Below, piece by piece: positions 52,616 to 63,950 of a stretch of DNA of 64,000 nt. Position numbers and translations under genes: made by a program. Where the stretch lies: contig CAZLEF010000002.1 in assembly GCA_964558465.1 (NCBI GenBank), positions 99,799 through 163,798 of the forward strand, given 5' to 3'. Position 1 is the stretch's first letter, and each line of letters begins with the position of its first letter. The DNA comes from JACJYC01 sp964558465. Lineage in GTDB: Bacteria; Bacteroidota; Bacteroidia; Chitinophagales; Saprospiraceae. The notes beneath the pieces were generated by a model. That model was not told the DNA's origin. It worked only from the letters and a program-made list of their open reading frames with translations, and searched no databases.

Positions 52616-53947
52616 ATGTCCTTCCAAGCCCAACCCATCCTTCGCGATTTCAGCCGGTTCCTGACCTTCCTCGGGCAGTCAGGTTCATTGGAGCTGACCA
52701 GGGATAAAGGCCTGCTGCGCAGCGCCGACCTGCAGCAACTGAACGAACAAATGCACTGGAAGGCCCGCATGAACGGGCCCAAAAGTCAGCAACCTGCGTA
52801 TGCGGTGTTGAATTTGTTTTTCCATATTGCACGGGCTGCCGGGTTGGCGGCGGTCAGCAGGAATCAGGTTGCGCGGAAAAATTCGTTGTCCCTTGTGCAG
52901 GCGCGGGTAGGGGAGTACCGGGGCCTGACGCCGGATGAACAATATTTTTTTCTGCTGGAAAGCTTCTGGTGTTACCTCGATTGGAAGGAGGTTTTTGAAT
53001 GTTTCTGGTTTACAGACAAGGAGTTTTACTTAAAATTGGCCAAAAAACCTGCCGGACGGCCCATTGCCCTATCCAATCCCGATTTCGCGGAGGCGCGGAA
53101 TTTGATGCGGTTGCACAACGTCCGTATCGCCGAGGTTTTTGAGGCCTTCGGCTGGATCCAACTGGAATGGGACGAACGTATGCAACAACGGCCGGGGAAA
53201 TTTGAATTCCCTTACCAGTCGGTTGCCGTTACGCCTTTGGGCAATTCCATATTTCCGGTTTTGTTCAAAAAAAGATCGCTGCTAAAATGGTCGGGCCTAA
53301 GTCCGTATGCGAATGAACTGACGGAAGAAGAAACGGGATCTTATGAAGATGAGGAATTTGAAATGGACCTGGAAGAAGCCGACGGCCTGGAAAATCTGGC
53401 CGAAAGCCTGGGCGCATTGCTGGCCGAACATGCACAGGACGATGAAAGGGAGGATCCCTACGAAACACCTTTTGCAGCTGCTTTTTTGCCGGCTTTTGAA
53501 GGGCTCGCCATAGAAAAAAGCTTATATCCCATCGTGCGCACTTTCATCGAAGGGAAATTTATTTTCAAGGTGGAGTTTTCGACGGCTGTTTACCGCGTTA
53601 TAGCCCTTGACAGCAACCTTTCTCTGGAAGATCTTCACCTGATCATTCAGGAATTGTTCCGTTTCGACGACGATCATTTGTACGCCTTTTTTATGGACGG
53701 CGAAAGTTGGTCACGGGGTGAAAGTTATTACGACCCGCGGGGCCTGGACGATTTTAATCAAATCCCCGCCGACGCCGTTCGTATCGGAGAGCTTGGGTTG
53801 TCCATCGGCCAAATCTTCCTCTACCTCTTCGATTTTGGCGATGAATGGCATTTTCACATCACCCTGCTGGCGGTCGAACCCGCAGATCCGGGACTGGAAG
53901 ATTATCAATTGATCGAATCGGTGGGGGCGGCGCCGGAGCAGTATTGA
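52616..53947 (+). CDS. Plasmid pRiA4b ORF-3-like family protein
   Basis: 443 residues from the ATG at 52616 ('MSFQAQPILRDFSRFLTFL'). The frame stays open upstream to 52421 through the palindromic repeats, but that stretch has odd composition and is unlikely to be coding. The C-terminal 130 residues match the pRiA4b ORF-3-like domain ('FKVEFSTAVYRVIALDSNLSLEDLHLIIQELFRFDDDHLYAFF', 'YLFDFGDEWHFHITLLAVEP', ending 'GAAPEQY'). The N-terminal part is helical with an acidic linker around 250-290. The family is linked to mobile elements and defence islands, and its function is unknown. It sits directly downstream of the CRISPR array. Confidence 0.8.
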   Translation: MSFQAQPILRDFSRFLTFLGQSGSLELTRDKGLLRSADLQQLNEQMHWKARMNGPKSQQPAYAVLNLFFHIARAAGLAAVSRNQVARKNSLSLVQARVGEYRGLTPDEQYFFLLESFWCYLDWKEVFECFWFTDKEFYLKLAKKPAGRPIALSNPDFAEARNLMRLHNVRIAEVFEAFGWIQLEWDERMQQRPGKFEFPYQSVAVTPLGNSIFPVLFKKRSLLKWSGLSPYANELTEEETGSYEDEEFEMDLEEADGLENLAESLGALLAEHAQDDEREDPYETPFAAAFLPAFEGLAIEKSLYPIVRTFIEGKFIFKVEFSTAVYRVIALDSNLSLEDLHLIIQELFRFDDDHLYAFFMDGESWSRGESYYDPRGLDDFNQIPADAVRIGELGLSIGQIFLYLFDFGDEWHFHITLLAVEPADPGLEDYQLIESVGAAPEQY

Positions 53948-53955
53948 GGGGAGGG

Positions 53956-54060
53956 GGATTGTTTATTCGTTGATTCGTTTATTTGTTGATTTGTTGATTC
54001 GAAACGGAGGCCGTCGAATCAACAAATCAACACATCAACAGATCAACAAATCAACCCCCA
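53956..54060 (+). repeat. Self-complementary tandem repeat (unit TTGTTGATT / AATCAACAA)
   Basis: Nine-base TTGTTGATT-like units are followed by their complements. The core stem (53984-54002 with 54014-54032) is 19 perfect base pairs around an eleven-base loop. It lies directly after the pRiA4b-like gene. Confidence 0.85.
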
Positions 54061-54232
54061 CTTTGACCGCCACACGACCAAACCGCCCCTCCACCACCTG
54101 GTTCGGCAAAATATCCGCATCTTGTCTGTCGTTTATTCACGGTTACCTCGCCTCGAAAAGCAAAAAGGTCTGACATGAAAATGAATTTGTTCCGTGTTCA
54201 ACCCAATTGCTTAAAACAATAATTTCTGTTCC

Positions 54233-54577
54233 ATGAAGACGATGAAATACCTGGCAACTATGTTTGCTGTTGTTCTTTTTGCGCAATGCGGCAAAGACGA
54301 CCCCACGCCCATCGGCGATGTCAATTGCAGCACCGTGACCTATTCCGGCGTGATCAAACCGCTGGTGGCCACCAAATGCACCCTTACCGACTGCCACAAC
54401 GCAGGCTCGGTCAACGGGGATTTTACGACATACGCCACTTTTGCTCCCTTTGCCACGAGCGGAAAAGTCCGGCAACAGGTGCTGGTGACGATGGCCATGC
54501 CCAAAACGGGCAGCCTCACGAGCGACCAACTCGGGCAGATCGAGTGCTGGCTGGATGATGGGGCGCCGGATAATTAA
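54233..54577 (+). CDS. Small c-type cytochrome-like lipoprotein (CX4CH)
   Basis: 114 residues from the ATG at 54233. The signal 'MKYLATMFAVVLFAQCG' ends in a lipobox Cys. The mature part holds 'YSGVIKPLVATKCTLTDCHNAGS', a C-x4-C-H heme-attachment-like motif as found in the planctomycete/Bacteroidota cytochrome C family, and a late 'MAMPKTGSLTSDQLGQIECWLDDGAP', where a Met could be the distal ligand. It would carry electrons or simply bind heme at the cell surface. It stands alone between two repeat/regulatory regions. Confidence 0.7.
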   Translation: MKTMKYLATMFAVVLFAQCGKDDPTPIGDVNCSTVTYSGVIKPLVATKCTLTDCHNAGSVNGDFTTYATFAPFATSGKVRQQVLVTMAMPKTGSLTSDQLGQIECWLDDGAPDN

Positions 54578-54599
54578 ACGTTCCCAGCTGTGAACCGCT

Positions 54600-57488
54600 T
54601 TACCGGGATAACAGATCTCTTATTGCAGAGATATCCTTGTGTGTAATGCCTGCCTGTTCGACTGCATCCAGGTCGTCCAGGAAAATATCTTTAAAATACC
54701 TTCCGTCGGTGTATTTTTCAACCAATAAGGCGGAATAGATACTTTTGGCTGCATCAAGTTTCCCCTGAAGCAAAAGACTGAGTGCGACATTGGTATTGAT
54801 CCAAATTTGATTGGGATCGAGTTGAAGGCCTTTACGCGCTGATTTTTCCGCTTCCTCAAATTGATGATTGAATATTTGGGTCCAGGCCAGGTTGCCGTAT
54901 GCTTCGGCCAGTCTTTCCGTAATAAAAATATTGTCTGGATTTTTATCCCATCCTTTTGCCCAAATGGAAACCACTTCTCTTTGGGGTTTGAGTTGATCTT
55001 TCTGATCGGGCATTTCGAGCATCTGGTCTTCTATGGGTTCAGTTTTGCCCGATATTTTCAACATGACCAGGTAATCAGGAATTTTTAATTTTTCCAGATA
55101 ACCGGCAGCCTCTGCCCTGGATTTGGAAATTTTGGCGTTATCCGGAGATTTGTCGTAATAAGCCAACGCAGTATCCAGGGTCTGGATGGCTGATTTTTGC
55201 AGGGATTCATCGGTCCTGTATTTTAATTCATCATGATAGACCATCGCCCAATCATAATAGGAAGCAGCTAATTGCTGATACCAATAATCGGGATTGTGAA
55301 CGGCTATTTTTTTTCGGACCTCTACGGCTTCCTGATAAAATGGAACGGCTTCCTGGTGCTTTTTTAACAATCTAAAGGAGTATCCAATATTTACCAGGTT
55401 ATTTGACAGAGAAGCGTAGTAGTCAACCGATTCAGGTTCATCCACGATCAGTTGGCGGCATATTGGCGTTGCTTTTTTAAAATTTTCAAGTGCTAGCGGG
55501 TAATTGGGGATTTTGATATAAAGCGAGCCGATATTGTGATAACAATTAATGAAAAAGGTTTTTAAATTATTTGGAATCGGAGAAGGAAGTTTTTGTCGGG
55601 ATTCCAGCAATTTATTAAAAAAAACCAGGGCGGAATCAAATTTTTCTAATTCTATATAGGTATTACCCAATAAATTCAATAATGATGCATGGTCAGGAAA
55701 ATAGGCATCCGGATAGATATTGAATAAAATGTTGATTGTTTCCAACGATTTGGAAAAATTTTTAATAGCTTCGTTGTAGTGATTGCCCGCATTTTTAATT
55801 TCGCCTTGAAGCGAATAGGCGGAGGCCAGGTCGCGTATATTGCTGTTCGGCCGTTGTTCTTCCAGGGCCAGACAAAGGTTGAGGTATTCTTCGCCGTATT
55901 TTTCGGCCTCTTCCAGACGATCCATATCCATACACACTGCAGCAAGGTTATTTAATGGAGCAAATGCCAGGTCAGTAAAAGCTGCAGGGTTTTTTTTCGA
56001 CAAATCTCTGGCAATTTCCAGTGCTTCGGAGGAATATTGAAAGGATTTTGAATAATTTTGATTTTTAAGATACAATAACCCCATATTGGACTTGAGTATG
56101 GAAATTTCTTCCAGGTAACGTTTCGGGTTGAGAACGTCAAGGGTGTCATAGATGCTCAATGCTTCATGGTATGAATTCAGCGCCAGGTTGAATTTCCCCT
56201 GGTCGATGTAAATCAACCCAAGGTTGATCAAGGCGGAACTTAAATTGGCCAACGCAAACTCACTTTGATAATTTTCAAGATCTTTTCGGAAAAAAGCGAT
56301 TGATTCTTTCAGCTTTTTTTCGGCGTTTGTATAATCGTTTAAATCAAGGTAAATTACAGAAATAATCCGAATGGTTTCGGCAATGTTGCCATTCAGGGAA
56401 GTGCTGTCCTCATTCTCATATTCCAAATGGACTTTCTTTTGCAGTTGAAGTACATTTTCAAGCGAGGAGAGGGCGTTTTTATAATCTTTTTTCTCAAGGT
56501 ACACTCCTCCGATTCCCATTAATGCAGATGCAGTTTGATAATCGCCGTAGGTGTTTTCCAGTGCCTTGCGGTAATATTCGAGGGATCGGTCAAATTGATT
56601 TTGTTGTTCAAGGAAAGATGCAAATTCATAGATATTGTAATAATTAAAAGAATCGGCCGAGATGGCTTTTAAATAATTTTTTTCGGCCTCTTCGAACTGG
56701 TAGTCGGCTTTACAAAATTGTGCTTTGGTCATGTAATTGTTAATACTCTGCCAAATAGCGTCTTCTGCTTCGTAAAGCCGGTTTGCCGCTTTATCCCTTT
56801 CCTCCAGGGCAGTTTTTAGCGATTGATCCATTTGCTCGTCATCCAGGGTTTCAATTGCTTTTTTGATTTCTCCTTCCTGAAAAAATACGAACGCTTTTTT
56901 CGATAGCTCCGAAGCCTGATCCAGATCAGTATCCGCCATCTTCTGGGCAAGTTCCTCAGCTTGTTTTACCAACTGTTCTTTGTCTTCTTCCAAATCTCTG
57001 ATCTTGTCAAGAAAAATCCGCTGTTCTTCTTGATTCCCGCCGACCGAACTTTGCAACTGATCGAGTTTCGAGTTCAATTCATTTAATTTTATGTCATAAT
57101 TTCGGTTGATATTGGTAACGATGATATCGTAATACTGAAGGGCTTGCTGAGCCCGTTCGCCGGCTTTGCAAATGACCACCCGGACCATTTCATCGGGATT
57201 ACTGCGGATAAAAACCTCTTCCAGATCCCGGGAGTTGACGACTTCGAATCCGTCCTTTATCGCCATCAACCGCACTTTGTCGCCTTCTTTTTTGGAGTTA
57301 AACCGGAGTTCAAATAATCCGGCATTATCAGAATAGGCTTTATTCGCGTCAAAAGTTTTGATCTCCACATCTTCCACGGGTTTGGAACCGCTGCTTTGAT
57401 ACGTTACGATCCCGCGCAGTAAATTGTTTTGACCGGTTAATGATGAAGCCCCCCAAAAACATAAAATCAGGAAATTTAATTTTTTCAT
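54600..57488 (-). CDS. Secreted TPR protein with CarboxypepD-like and coiled-coil N-terminus
   Basis: 962 residues. Signal peptide ('LNFLILCFWGASSLTGQ'), then a carboxypeptidase-regulatory-like beta domain (about 24-105, 'LRGIVTYQSSGSKPVEDVEIKTFDANKAYSDNAGLFEL'). A coiled coil follows ('LNSKLDQLQSSVGGNQEEQRIFLDKIRDLEEDKEQLVKQAEEL' order, about 118-180), then a long run of TPR units to about 860 (for example 'ADYQFEEAEKNYLKAISAD', 'GKFNLALNSYHEALSIYD'). A second short TPR-like segment closes it. It forms an operon with the EAD11 membrane protein just upstream (12-base gap). Both carry a CarboxypepD-like domain, so the pair probably forms one envelope complex. Confidence 0.85.
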   Translation of the reverse strand: MKKLNFLILCFWGASSLTGQNNLLRGIVTYQSSGSKPVEDVEIKTFDANKAYSDNAGLFELRFNSKKEGDKVRLMAIKDGFEVVNSRDLEEVFIRSNPDEMVRVVICKAGERAQQALQYYDIIVTNINRNYDIKLNELNSKLDQLQSSVGGNQEEQRIFLDKIRDLEEDKEQLVKQAEELAQKMADTDLDQASELSKKAFVFFQEGEIKKAIETLDDEQMDQSLKTALEERDKAANRLYEAEDAIWQSINNYMTKAQFCKADYQFEEAEKNYLKAISADSFNYYNIYEFASFLEQQNQFDRSLEYYRKALENTYGDYQTASALMGIGGVYLEKKDYKNALSSLENVLQLQKKVHLEYENEDSTSLNGNIAETIRIISVIYLDLNDYTNAEKKLKESIAFFRKDLENYQSEFALANLSSALINLGLIYIDQGKFNLALNSYHEALSIYDTLDVLNPKRYLEEISILKSNMGLLYLKNQNYSKSFQYSSEALEIARDLSKKNPAAFTDLAFAPLNNLAAVCMDMDRLEEAEKYGEEYLNLCLALEEQRPNSNIRDLASAYSLQGEIKNAGNHYNEAIKNFSKSLETINILFNIYPDAYFPDHASLLNLLGNTYIELEKFDSALVFFNKLLESRQKLPSPIPNNLKTFFINCYHNIGSLYIKIPNYPLALENFKKATPICRQLIVDEPESVDYYASLSNNLVNIGYSFRLLKKHQEAVPFYQEAVEVRKKIAVHNPDYWYQQLAASYYDWAMVYHDELKYRTDESLQKSAIQTLDTALAYYDKSPDNAKISKSRAEAAGYLEKLKIPDYLVMLKISGKTEPIEDQMLEMPDQKDQLKPQREVVSIWAKGWDKNPDNIFITERLAEAYGNLAWTQIFNHQFEEAEKSARKGLQLDPNQIWINTNVALSLLLQGKLDAAKSIYSALLVEKYTDGRYFKDIFLDDLDAVEQAGITHKDISAIRDLLSR

Positions 57489-57499
57489 GGCCTGCGATT

Positions 57500-58396
57500 T
57501 TAATTTTCAACATTTTTTTTGAGGCGGATTTCAATGAATCCGCTTTGAGGATAATACTGTTCCGTTTCGTCCCGGTATCCTTTTTTTTTAATGAGTATCA
57601 GGTATTGGTCGTTTTGTTTTTCGCGCGGAATGTAGAGGTCGAAGCGGCCCAAAGTATCCGTAACTGTTTTTTCACCCTCCGCCGAAATAGTCGCCCCCTC
57701 CAGGAAAAAACGACTTTCTTCATCCCTGACAACACCCGTAATATGCGCGAGGCTTTCGTCCTGTTTGACCGCAAAATATACCGGATCGCCGTCGAGTGTG
57801 TAAGTCGAATCGGGAAAGACGACTTCAAAACCTTTCGCTTCGACATAGATGGGAATTTGCCGGTTTTTGAACTTCAATGGAATTTCACCAAAATTGGTCC
57901 TGCCGTTTTCCCCGATATTGGCGGCTCTCCGGTCATTACCCAGATCAACGATTAATTTTCCGGTATTGTGCAAAACAACGTCCTGCCTGCCATTCTCTCC
58001 GTGCACATAGACGGTGAGTTGGAATGTTTTCTCCCCTGATTTTTCAGAAAGGACAGGCAACTTCCAGATGATCAAGGCAATAACGGCCAATCCGAAACCA
58101 GGCCAGATCCATTTTTTCCATTTTTTAAATATGAAAAGAGGCGCTTCCGACCTGGATTTTTCCAATTGGTCTGCGATTTCAAGTAAAGCGGAATTTACCC
58201 GGGACAATTCCTGATACTGATCTTGTTGGGCAGCGGTCCCTTGTCGCTTTTCCTGGTTGTATCGCTCGAATCTGGCGGATAGAAGCAATATTTCCTGATG
58301 AAATTCACTGTCTTCAGGCGTAATATCCAGCAATTTTTTAATGGCTTGCGCTGTTTTGTTTTGCGAAATGAGGAGTTTGATTTCTTGAAAAGCCAT
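57500..58396 (-). CDS. EAD11 domain - transmembrane - CarboxypepD-like protein
   Basis: 298 residues from the ATG at 58396. The N-terminal 80 residues ('MAFQEIKLLISQNKTAQAIK', later 'LLLSARFERYNQEKRQGT' and 'VNSALLEIADQLEK') match effector-associated domain 11 (EAD11), an adaptor domain of bacterial NTP-dependent conflict systems. A single transmembrane helix ('WIWPGFGLAVIALIIWKLPVL') separates it from a periplasmic part that ends in a carboxypeptidase-regulatory-like module ('ITGVVRDEESRFFLEGATISAEGEKTVTDTLGRFDLYI'). So a cytoplasmic adaptor is tied to an outside beta domain. EADs normally recruit effectors such as STAND NTPases; none is visible nearby. Followed after 11 bases by the secreted TPR gene. 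Confidence 0.8.
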   Translation of the reverse strand: MAFQEIKLLISQNKTAQAIKKLLDITPEDSEFHQEILLLSARFERYNQEKRQGTAAQQDQYQELSRVNSALLEIADQLEKSRSEAPLFIFKKWKKWIWPGFGLAVIALIIWKLPVLSEKSGEKTFQLTVYVHGENGRQDVVLHNTGKLIVDLGNDRRAANIGENGRTNFGEIPLKFKNRQIPIYVEAKGFEVVFPDSTYTLDGDPVYFAVKQDESLAHITGVVRDEESRFFLEGATISAEGEKTVTDTLGRFDLYIPREKQNDQYLILIKKKGYRDETEQYYPQSGFIEIRLKKNVEN

Positions 58397-58731
58397 GATT
58401 GGATTAAATTTGAAAAAGGTTTCTATCCCACCCACGCCGCCGTCTCTCCCTCAAACGAAAGTACAAACTATTAAGGTTTGTGCATAAACAAGGTGCTAAA
58501 AAATAGAGTAAGCACGGTAAATTGGTGTTCGCCAACCTTTTTAAACGATACGCTATTGCCTTTGATATCCAAGGCTCAAGCTGAGAATGTCAGTTGTTCT
58601 TTGGAGATGCGCCCCATTTCATTTTGGTGCCCTTTGTCGCCATTTTGTGGTGCTTTTCCAGGATGCTTATCAAAGCCGCTTCCGGTAGGAACCGGATGAA
58701 CTTTCTGGGAGCCCGTGATAGGCAGGCCGTA
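58397..58731 (+). other. Intergenic region between EAD11 gene and hutU
   Basis: 335 bases. No promoter matching TANNTTTG upstream of the EAD11 gene, no repeat and no open frame worth calling. Confidence 0.4.
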
Positions 58732-60765
<2,034 letters not shown>

Positions 60766-60782
60766 GGGGCGAATATACGGAT

Positions 60783-60879
60783 TTAAAAGTCGTAAGTCTT
60801 TTAGTCGTAAGTCTTTTAGTCGTAAGCCTTTGGTCATTTACCGACTTACAACTTACGACTACCGACTTACGACTACCGA
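60783..60879 (+). repeat. Self-complementary tandem repeat (unit TTTTAGTCGTAAGTC)
   Basis: Three 15-base units of AGTCGTAAGTCTTTT type are followed by ACTTACGACTACCG-type units that are their complement, so long hairpins can form. It fills the gap between the hutU start and the stop of the T9SS gene (both minus strand). Confidence 0.8.
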
Positions 60880-62658
60880 CTACCGAATAATCGAAATGCT
60901 CCCGGTCTCCTGCCGTTTGGACCGCTGGCCGGGAATCACCTCCCATTCGTACGCCACCCTGAAAACATATACCCCCATCGGCAGGTCGGAGCCGGTGCGG
61001 GATTTGCCGTTCCAGGTTTCCTCCGGGTTTTGGCTCTGGAAAACCAGTTGCCCCCAGCGGTCGAAGATCTGCAATTCGAAATCCAGGAACGGACAATCGG
61101 CGAAGAGCTGGAACTGGTCGTTGACCTCGTCCTGGTTGGGCGAAAAAGCGTTGGGTGCAAACAATTTGCAGGGGCAAAGTCCTTGTTCCACGTCAATTTC
61201 AATATGGTAATTCGCATTGCAGGCTTTGGCGTCCACCTTGAACACGCCTTCGGCCCGCAGGATGCGAACGGAATCCATGAATCCGTCTTCCCAGGTATAT
61301 AAGGCATTTTTGACCGGCCCGTGGAAGGTGAAAGTATCCGTGCACATTACGCGTTTGAACAGGTCCAGTTCCTTGTCTTCGATGGTAGCGCCGCAATGCC
61401 GGACAGCGGGAACATTCAGGGGAACGGCTGCCAGGGTCAGCGAATCGCTGAGGGTGAAGGTGACCGGACGGGTGGACAAATTCACGGCCGACGCAGCCGG
61501 CGCCAGCGGGTTGGCCTTGCCGGATTCAAAGGTTTCGGTGACGCAACCCAGCGCTACGTCCGGCGTGAATTTCAGCGCGTAATCCTGGTGCAATTCGCCG
61601 AAATAGGTGCCTTTGATGGCAATTCCGCCGTCGGGCAGATACGTACAGGCGGGGGCTTTGAACTCGCCGAATTCCGTCAGGTCAAAACTGTATTGTTGTA
61701 CAATTTGCCCTTGTCCGTCCAGCACCATGGCAAAAGGGATGGTTGCGGTGGTCGCGGTCCCTTCCGGTGGAAAGGCGTTGACCATGACCAGTTTGCCGTC
61801 CGGGGCGGCGGCCAGGGCGGAAGCGGTGAAATAAGCCGGTACCAGGGGCGAAACCCAGTCGACAGCCCCCGAACGGTTGAGTTTGAGCGCGTAATGGCTG
61901 TTTTCCATTCCAAACCTGACGCCCACGGCATAACCGTCGCCGGGGGTGGCCAGCGAGGAAAAGTTGCTGGTCACCGTATTCAGGGTGTTGAATTGGACGG
62001 CCCACTCGACGGCGCCGTCGGCGGCCAGGGTATAGAAGATATTCCCCGATCTGCAAAAAAGTTTGCCCGAAGGGCTCAGGGTCATATCTCCGCCGCCTTC
62101 TTCGAGGCCGTAACCCCTCGACCAGACGGGCTGACCCTGGCCGTCGGTTCGCATGGCAAAATGCCTGGGGGAATTGCCATCCAGAAAAACCCCATAAAGC
62201 AGAATATCCTCCCCGTCGGTTGCAAGGGCCGAAACGTCGTCAAAATCGGAAGCGTCATACGTGATGAAAAAAACGACTTCCCCGGCCGGGTCCAGGCGGA
62301 CGAGGAAAAGGTCCTGTTTGCCGGTTGAGCCGGCCGCGACCACGTCTCCGGAGGGCAATCCGGCCACCGCCTGGAAAAAGAGGGCAAAGTCCGGGTGGCT
62401 CAGGGTCCGGGCCCAGCCGATGACCCCGCAGGTATCGTAGCGGGCCAGGTAAAAGCCGTGTTTGCCGCCGTCCTCAGGGGGGCGGCGCAAGTCGTTGCCG
62501 GTGATGAATCCGCCGTCCGGCATGGCGGATATGCGGCTGTTGGCCCAGGTTTCGACCTGGCCGAACAAATCCAGAAAACTGCTTTGCCCGAAAAGGGAAC
62601 GGTCGTCAGGCAGGAATAGAAAAAACAGGAGACAACAAGTTGCGTAGCAGACTTTCAT
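60880..62658 (-). CDS. Secreted protein with T9SS type B sorting domain
   Basis: 592 residues from the ATG at 62658 ('MKVCYATCCLLFFLFLPDD'). Signal peptide, then a beta-propeller-like body of repeated 'G-V-A-G-S/G-G-D' strands ('AVAGLPSGDVVAAGSTGKQDLFLVRLDPAG', 'ALATDGEDILLYGVFLDGN', 'ALAAAPDGKLVMVNAF'). At the end is the gliding-motility C-terminal domain ('LFAPNAFSPNQDEVNDQFQLFADCPFLDFELQIFDRWGQLVF...WNGKSRTG...GVYVFRVAYEWE'). It is exported by the type IX secretion system, probably to the cell surface. Function unknown. The second such protein in this window. Confidence 0.9.
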   Translation of the reverse strand: MKVCYATCCLLFFLFLPDDRSLFGQSSFLDLFGQVETWANSRISAMPDGGFITGNDLRRPPEDGGKHGFYLARYDTCGVIGWARTLSHPDFALFFQAVAGLPSGDVVAAGSTGKQDLFLVRLDPAGEVVFFITYDASDFDDVSALATDGEDILLYGVFLDGNSPRHFAMRTDGQGQPVWSRGYGLEEGGGDMTLSPSGKLFCRSGNIFYTLAADGAVEWAVQFNTLNTVTSNFSSLATPGDGYAVGVRFGMENSHYALKLNRSGAVDWVSPLVPAYFTASALAAAPDGKLVMVNAFPPEGTATTATIPFAMVLDGQGQIVQQYSFDLTEFGEFKAPACTYLPDGGIAIKGTYFGELHQDYALKFTPDVALGCVTETFESGKANPLAPAASAVNLSTRPVTFTLSDSLTLAAVPLNVPAVRHCGATIEDKELDLFKRVMCTDTFTFHGPVKNALYTWEDGFMDSVRILRAEGVFKVDAKACNANYHIEIDVEQGLCPCKLFAPNAFSPNQDEVNDQFQLFADCPFLDFELQIFDRWGQLVFQSQNPEETWNGKSRTGSDLPMGVYVFRVAYEWEVIPGQRSKRQETGSISIIR

Positions 62659-63008
62659 GATGTATGATGCGTTTTTGGGCAATTACGATCCAGTTTTGGC
62701 TTATTTGGGGGCAGGGGGAGTTGATGACTCAGGAAAAGGCGAACATTGAAGGGTCTACCAGCCGGTAGCTAGTCAAATTAAATCTGACAAGTTGAAGGCC
62801 TCGTAATCACCTGCCAATCAGTTGGATGTGACTGCCAACTGATAACTGTTGACTAACTACTTGGGACGGTTATCTGTATTCCTGATGCAAAAACCCGGTT
62901 TGAAAACGAGGCGAAGTTAAAGATTATTACCTTTGCCGGAGGCTCATTTACGGATCGGCGCACTTGCTGTGTAAAACGGTGTCAAACAGGTTTCATTGCG
63001 GTTGAAAT
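62659..63008 (+). other. Divergent intergenic region with small hairpin and -7 element
   Basis: 350 bases. TCAGTTGG/CCAACTGA (62818-62842) forms an eight-base-pair hairpin from the same AGTTGG words seen elsewhere. TACCTTTG (62928-62935) matches the -7 consensus for the dehydrogenase gene, with TTTG 25 bases upstream (somewhat too far). Confidence 0.5.
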
Positions 63009-63950
63009 ATGGTAAAAAAAGTAATTTTTCTGGATAAAACCCATCCGGTGCTCTGGGAAAGGCTGACCCGGGAAGGGTTTTTATGTGAAGATGCCGCCCA
63101 TTTAAGCCGGGAAGACATATTAAAAATTATTCATTTATTTGAAGGGCTGGTTGTCCGGAGCCGGATCAGGATTGACCGCGAATTCATAGACCGGGCCGTC
63201 CAACTCCGGTGGATCGGCAGGAGTGGGGTAGGGCTCGAGCATATTGATCTGGAATACGCCGCCAAAAAGAACATCCTGGTTTTGCCGAGCCCCGAAGGCA
63301 GTATGGATACGGTGGGCGAACATACAGTGGGTTTGTTGTTGTGCCTGCTCAATCACCTGGCCAGGGCCGACCGGGAAGTCCGGCAGGGTGTCTGGATCCG
63401 GGAAGGCAACCGGGGCGTTGAACTGAAGGGCAAAACGGTGGGTATCGTCGGCTATGGCAATATGGGGACTTCGTTTGCCCGCCGGCTTTCCGGCTTTGGC
63501 TGCCGGGTATTGGCCTACGATAAATTTAAAAGCAATTATGGAGACGATTACGCAGTCGAGACGACCGAAGAGGACCTGTTCCGGGAATCGGATATCGTCA
63601 GCCTGCATATCCCCTACAGCCCTGAAAACCATTACCTGGTGAATGATGCCTGGTTGGGCCGGTTTCGCAAGCCGGTCTGGTTGATCAATACTTCAAGAGG
63701 ACTGGTGCTCAATACTGCCGACCTCGTCAAACACCTGGAAGCAGGGACCGTTTCCGGCGTAGCCCTGGATGTGATCGAATACGAAGAAATGTCTTTCTCC
63801 CAATTGGACCCGGATCAACTTCCCGCGCCGTTCCAATACCTGCGGCAGGCGCCCAATGTGGTCCTTAGTCCGCATATCGCCGGATGGTCCGACCGGTCGG
63901 AGTACGGGCATGCGACAGCGTTGATGGAAAAAATCTGGAAATTTTATTGA
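63009..63950 (+). CDS. NAD-dependent 2-hydroxyacid dehydrogenase (D-isomer specific)
   Basis: 313 residues. The NAD-binding loop is 'GIVGYGNMG' (ending G153), with the catalytic set R230 in 'LINTSRGLVLN', an acidic residue in 'VALDVIEYEE' (about 257-260) and H289 in 'VVLSPHIAGWS'. Oxidises or reduces D-2-hydroxy acids; 3-phosphoglycerate, glycerate, lactate and hydroxypyruvate are possible substrates. The absence of an ACT domain argues against the classic long form of SerA, but short SerA-like enzymes exist. The stop codon overlaps the beginning of the nine-base tandem repeat at the window end. Confidence 0.88.
   Translation: MVKKVIFLDKTHPVLWERLTREGFLCEDAAHLSREDILKIIHLFEGLVVRSRIRIDREFIDRAVQLRWIGRSGVGLEHIDLEYAAKKNILVLPSPEGSMDTVGEHTVGLLLCLLNHLARADREVRQGVWIREGNRGVELKGKTVGIVGYGNMGTSFARRLSGFGCRVLAYDKFKSNYGDDYAVETTEEDLFRESDIVSLHIPYSPENHYLVNDAWLGRFRKPVWLINTSRGLVLNTADLVKHLEAGTVSGVALDVIEYEEMSFSQLDPDQLPAPFQYLRQAPNVVLSPHIAGWSDRSEYGHATALMEKIWKFY

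Noticed and set aside
53956..54060. Possible second small CRISPR array
   Set aside because: The units are 9 bases with no spacers, and the structure is a self-complementary tandem repeat.
62818..62842. Terminator before the dehydrogenase gene
   Set aside because: The hairpin lies between two divergent genes and has no T-run, so it is more likely another piece of the AGTTGG repeat family.
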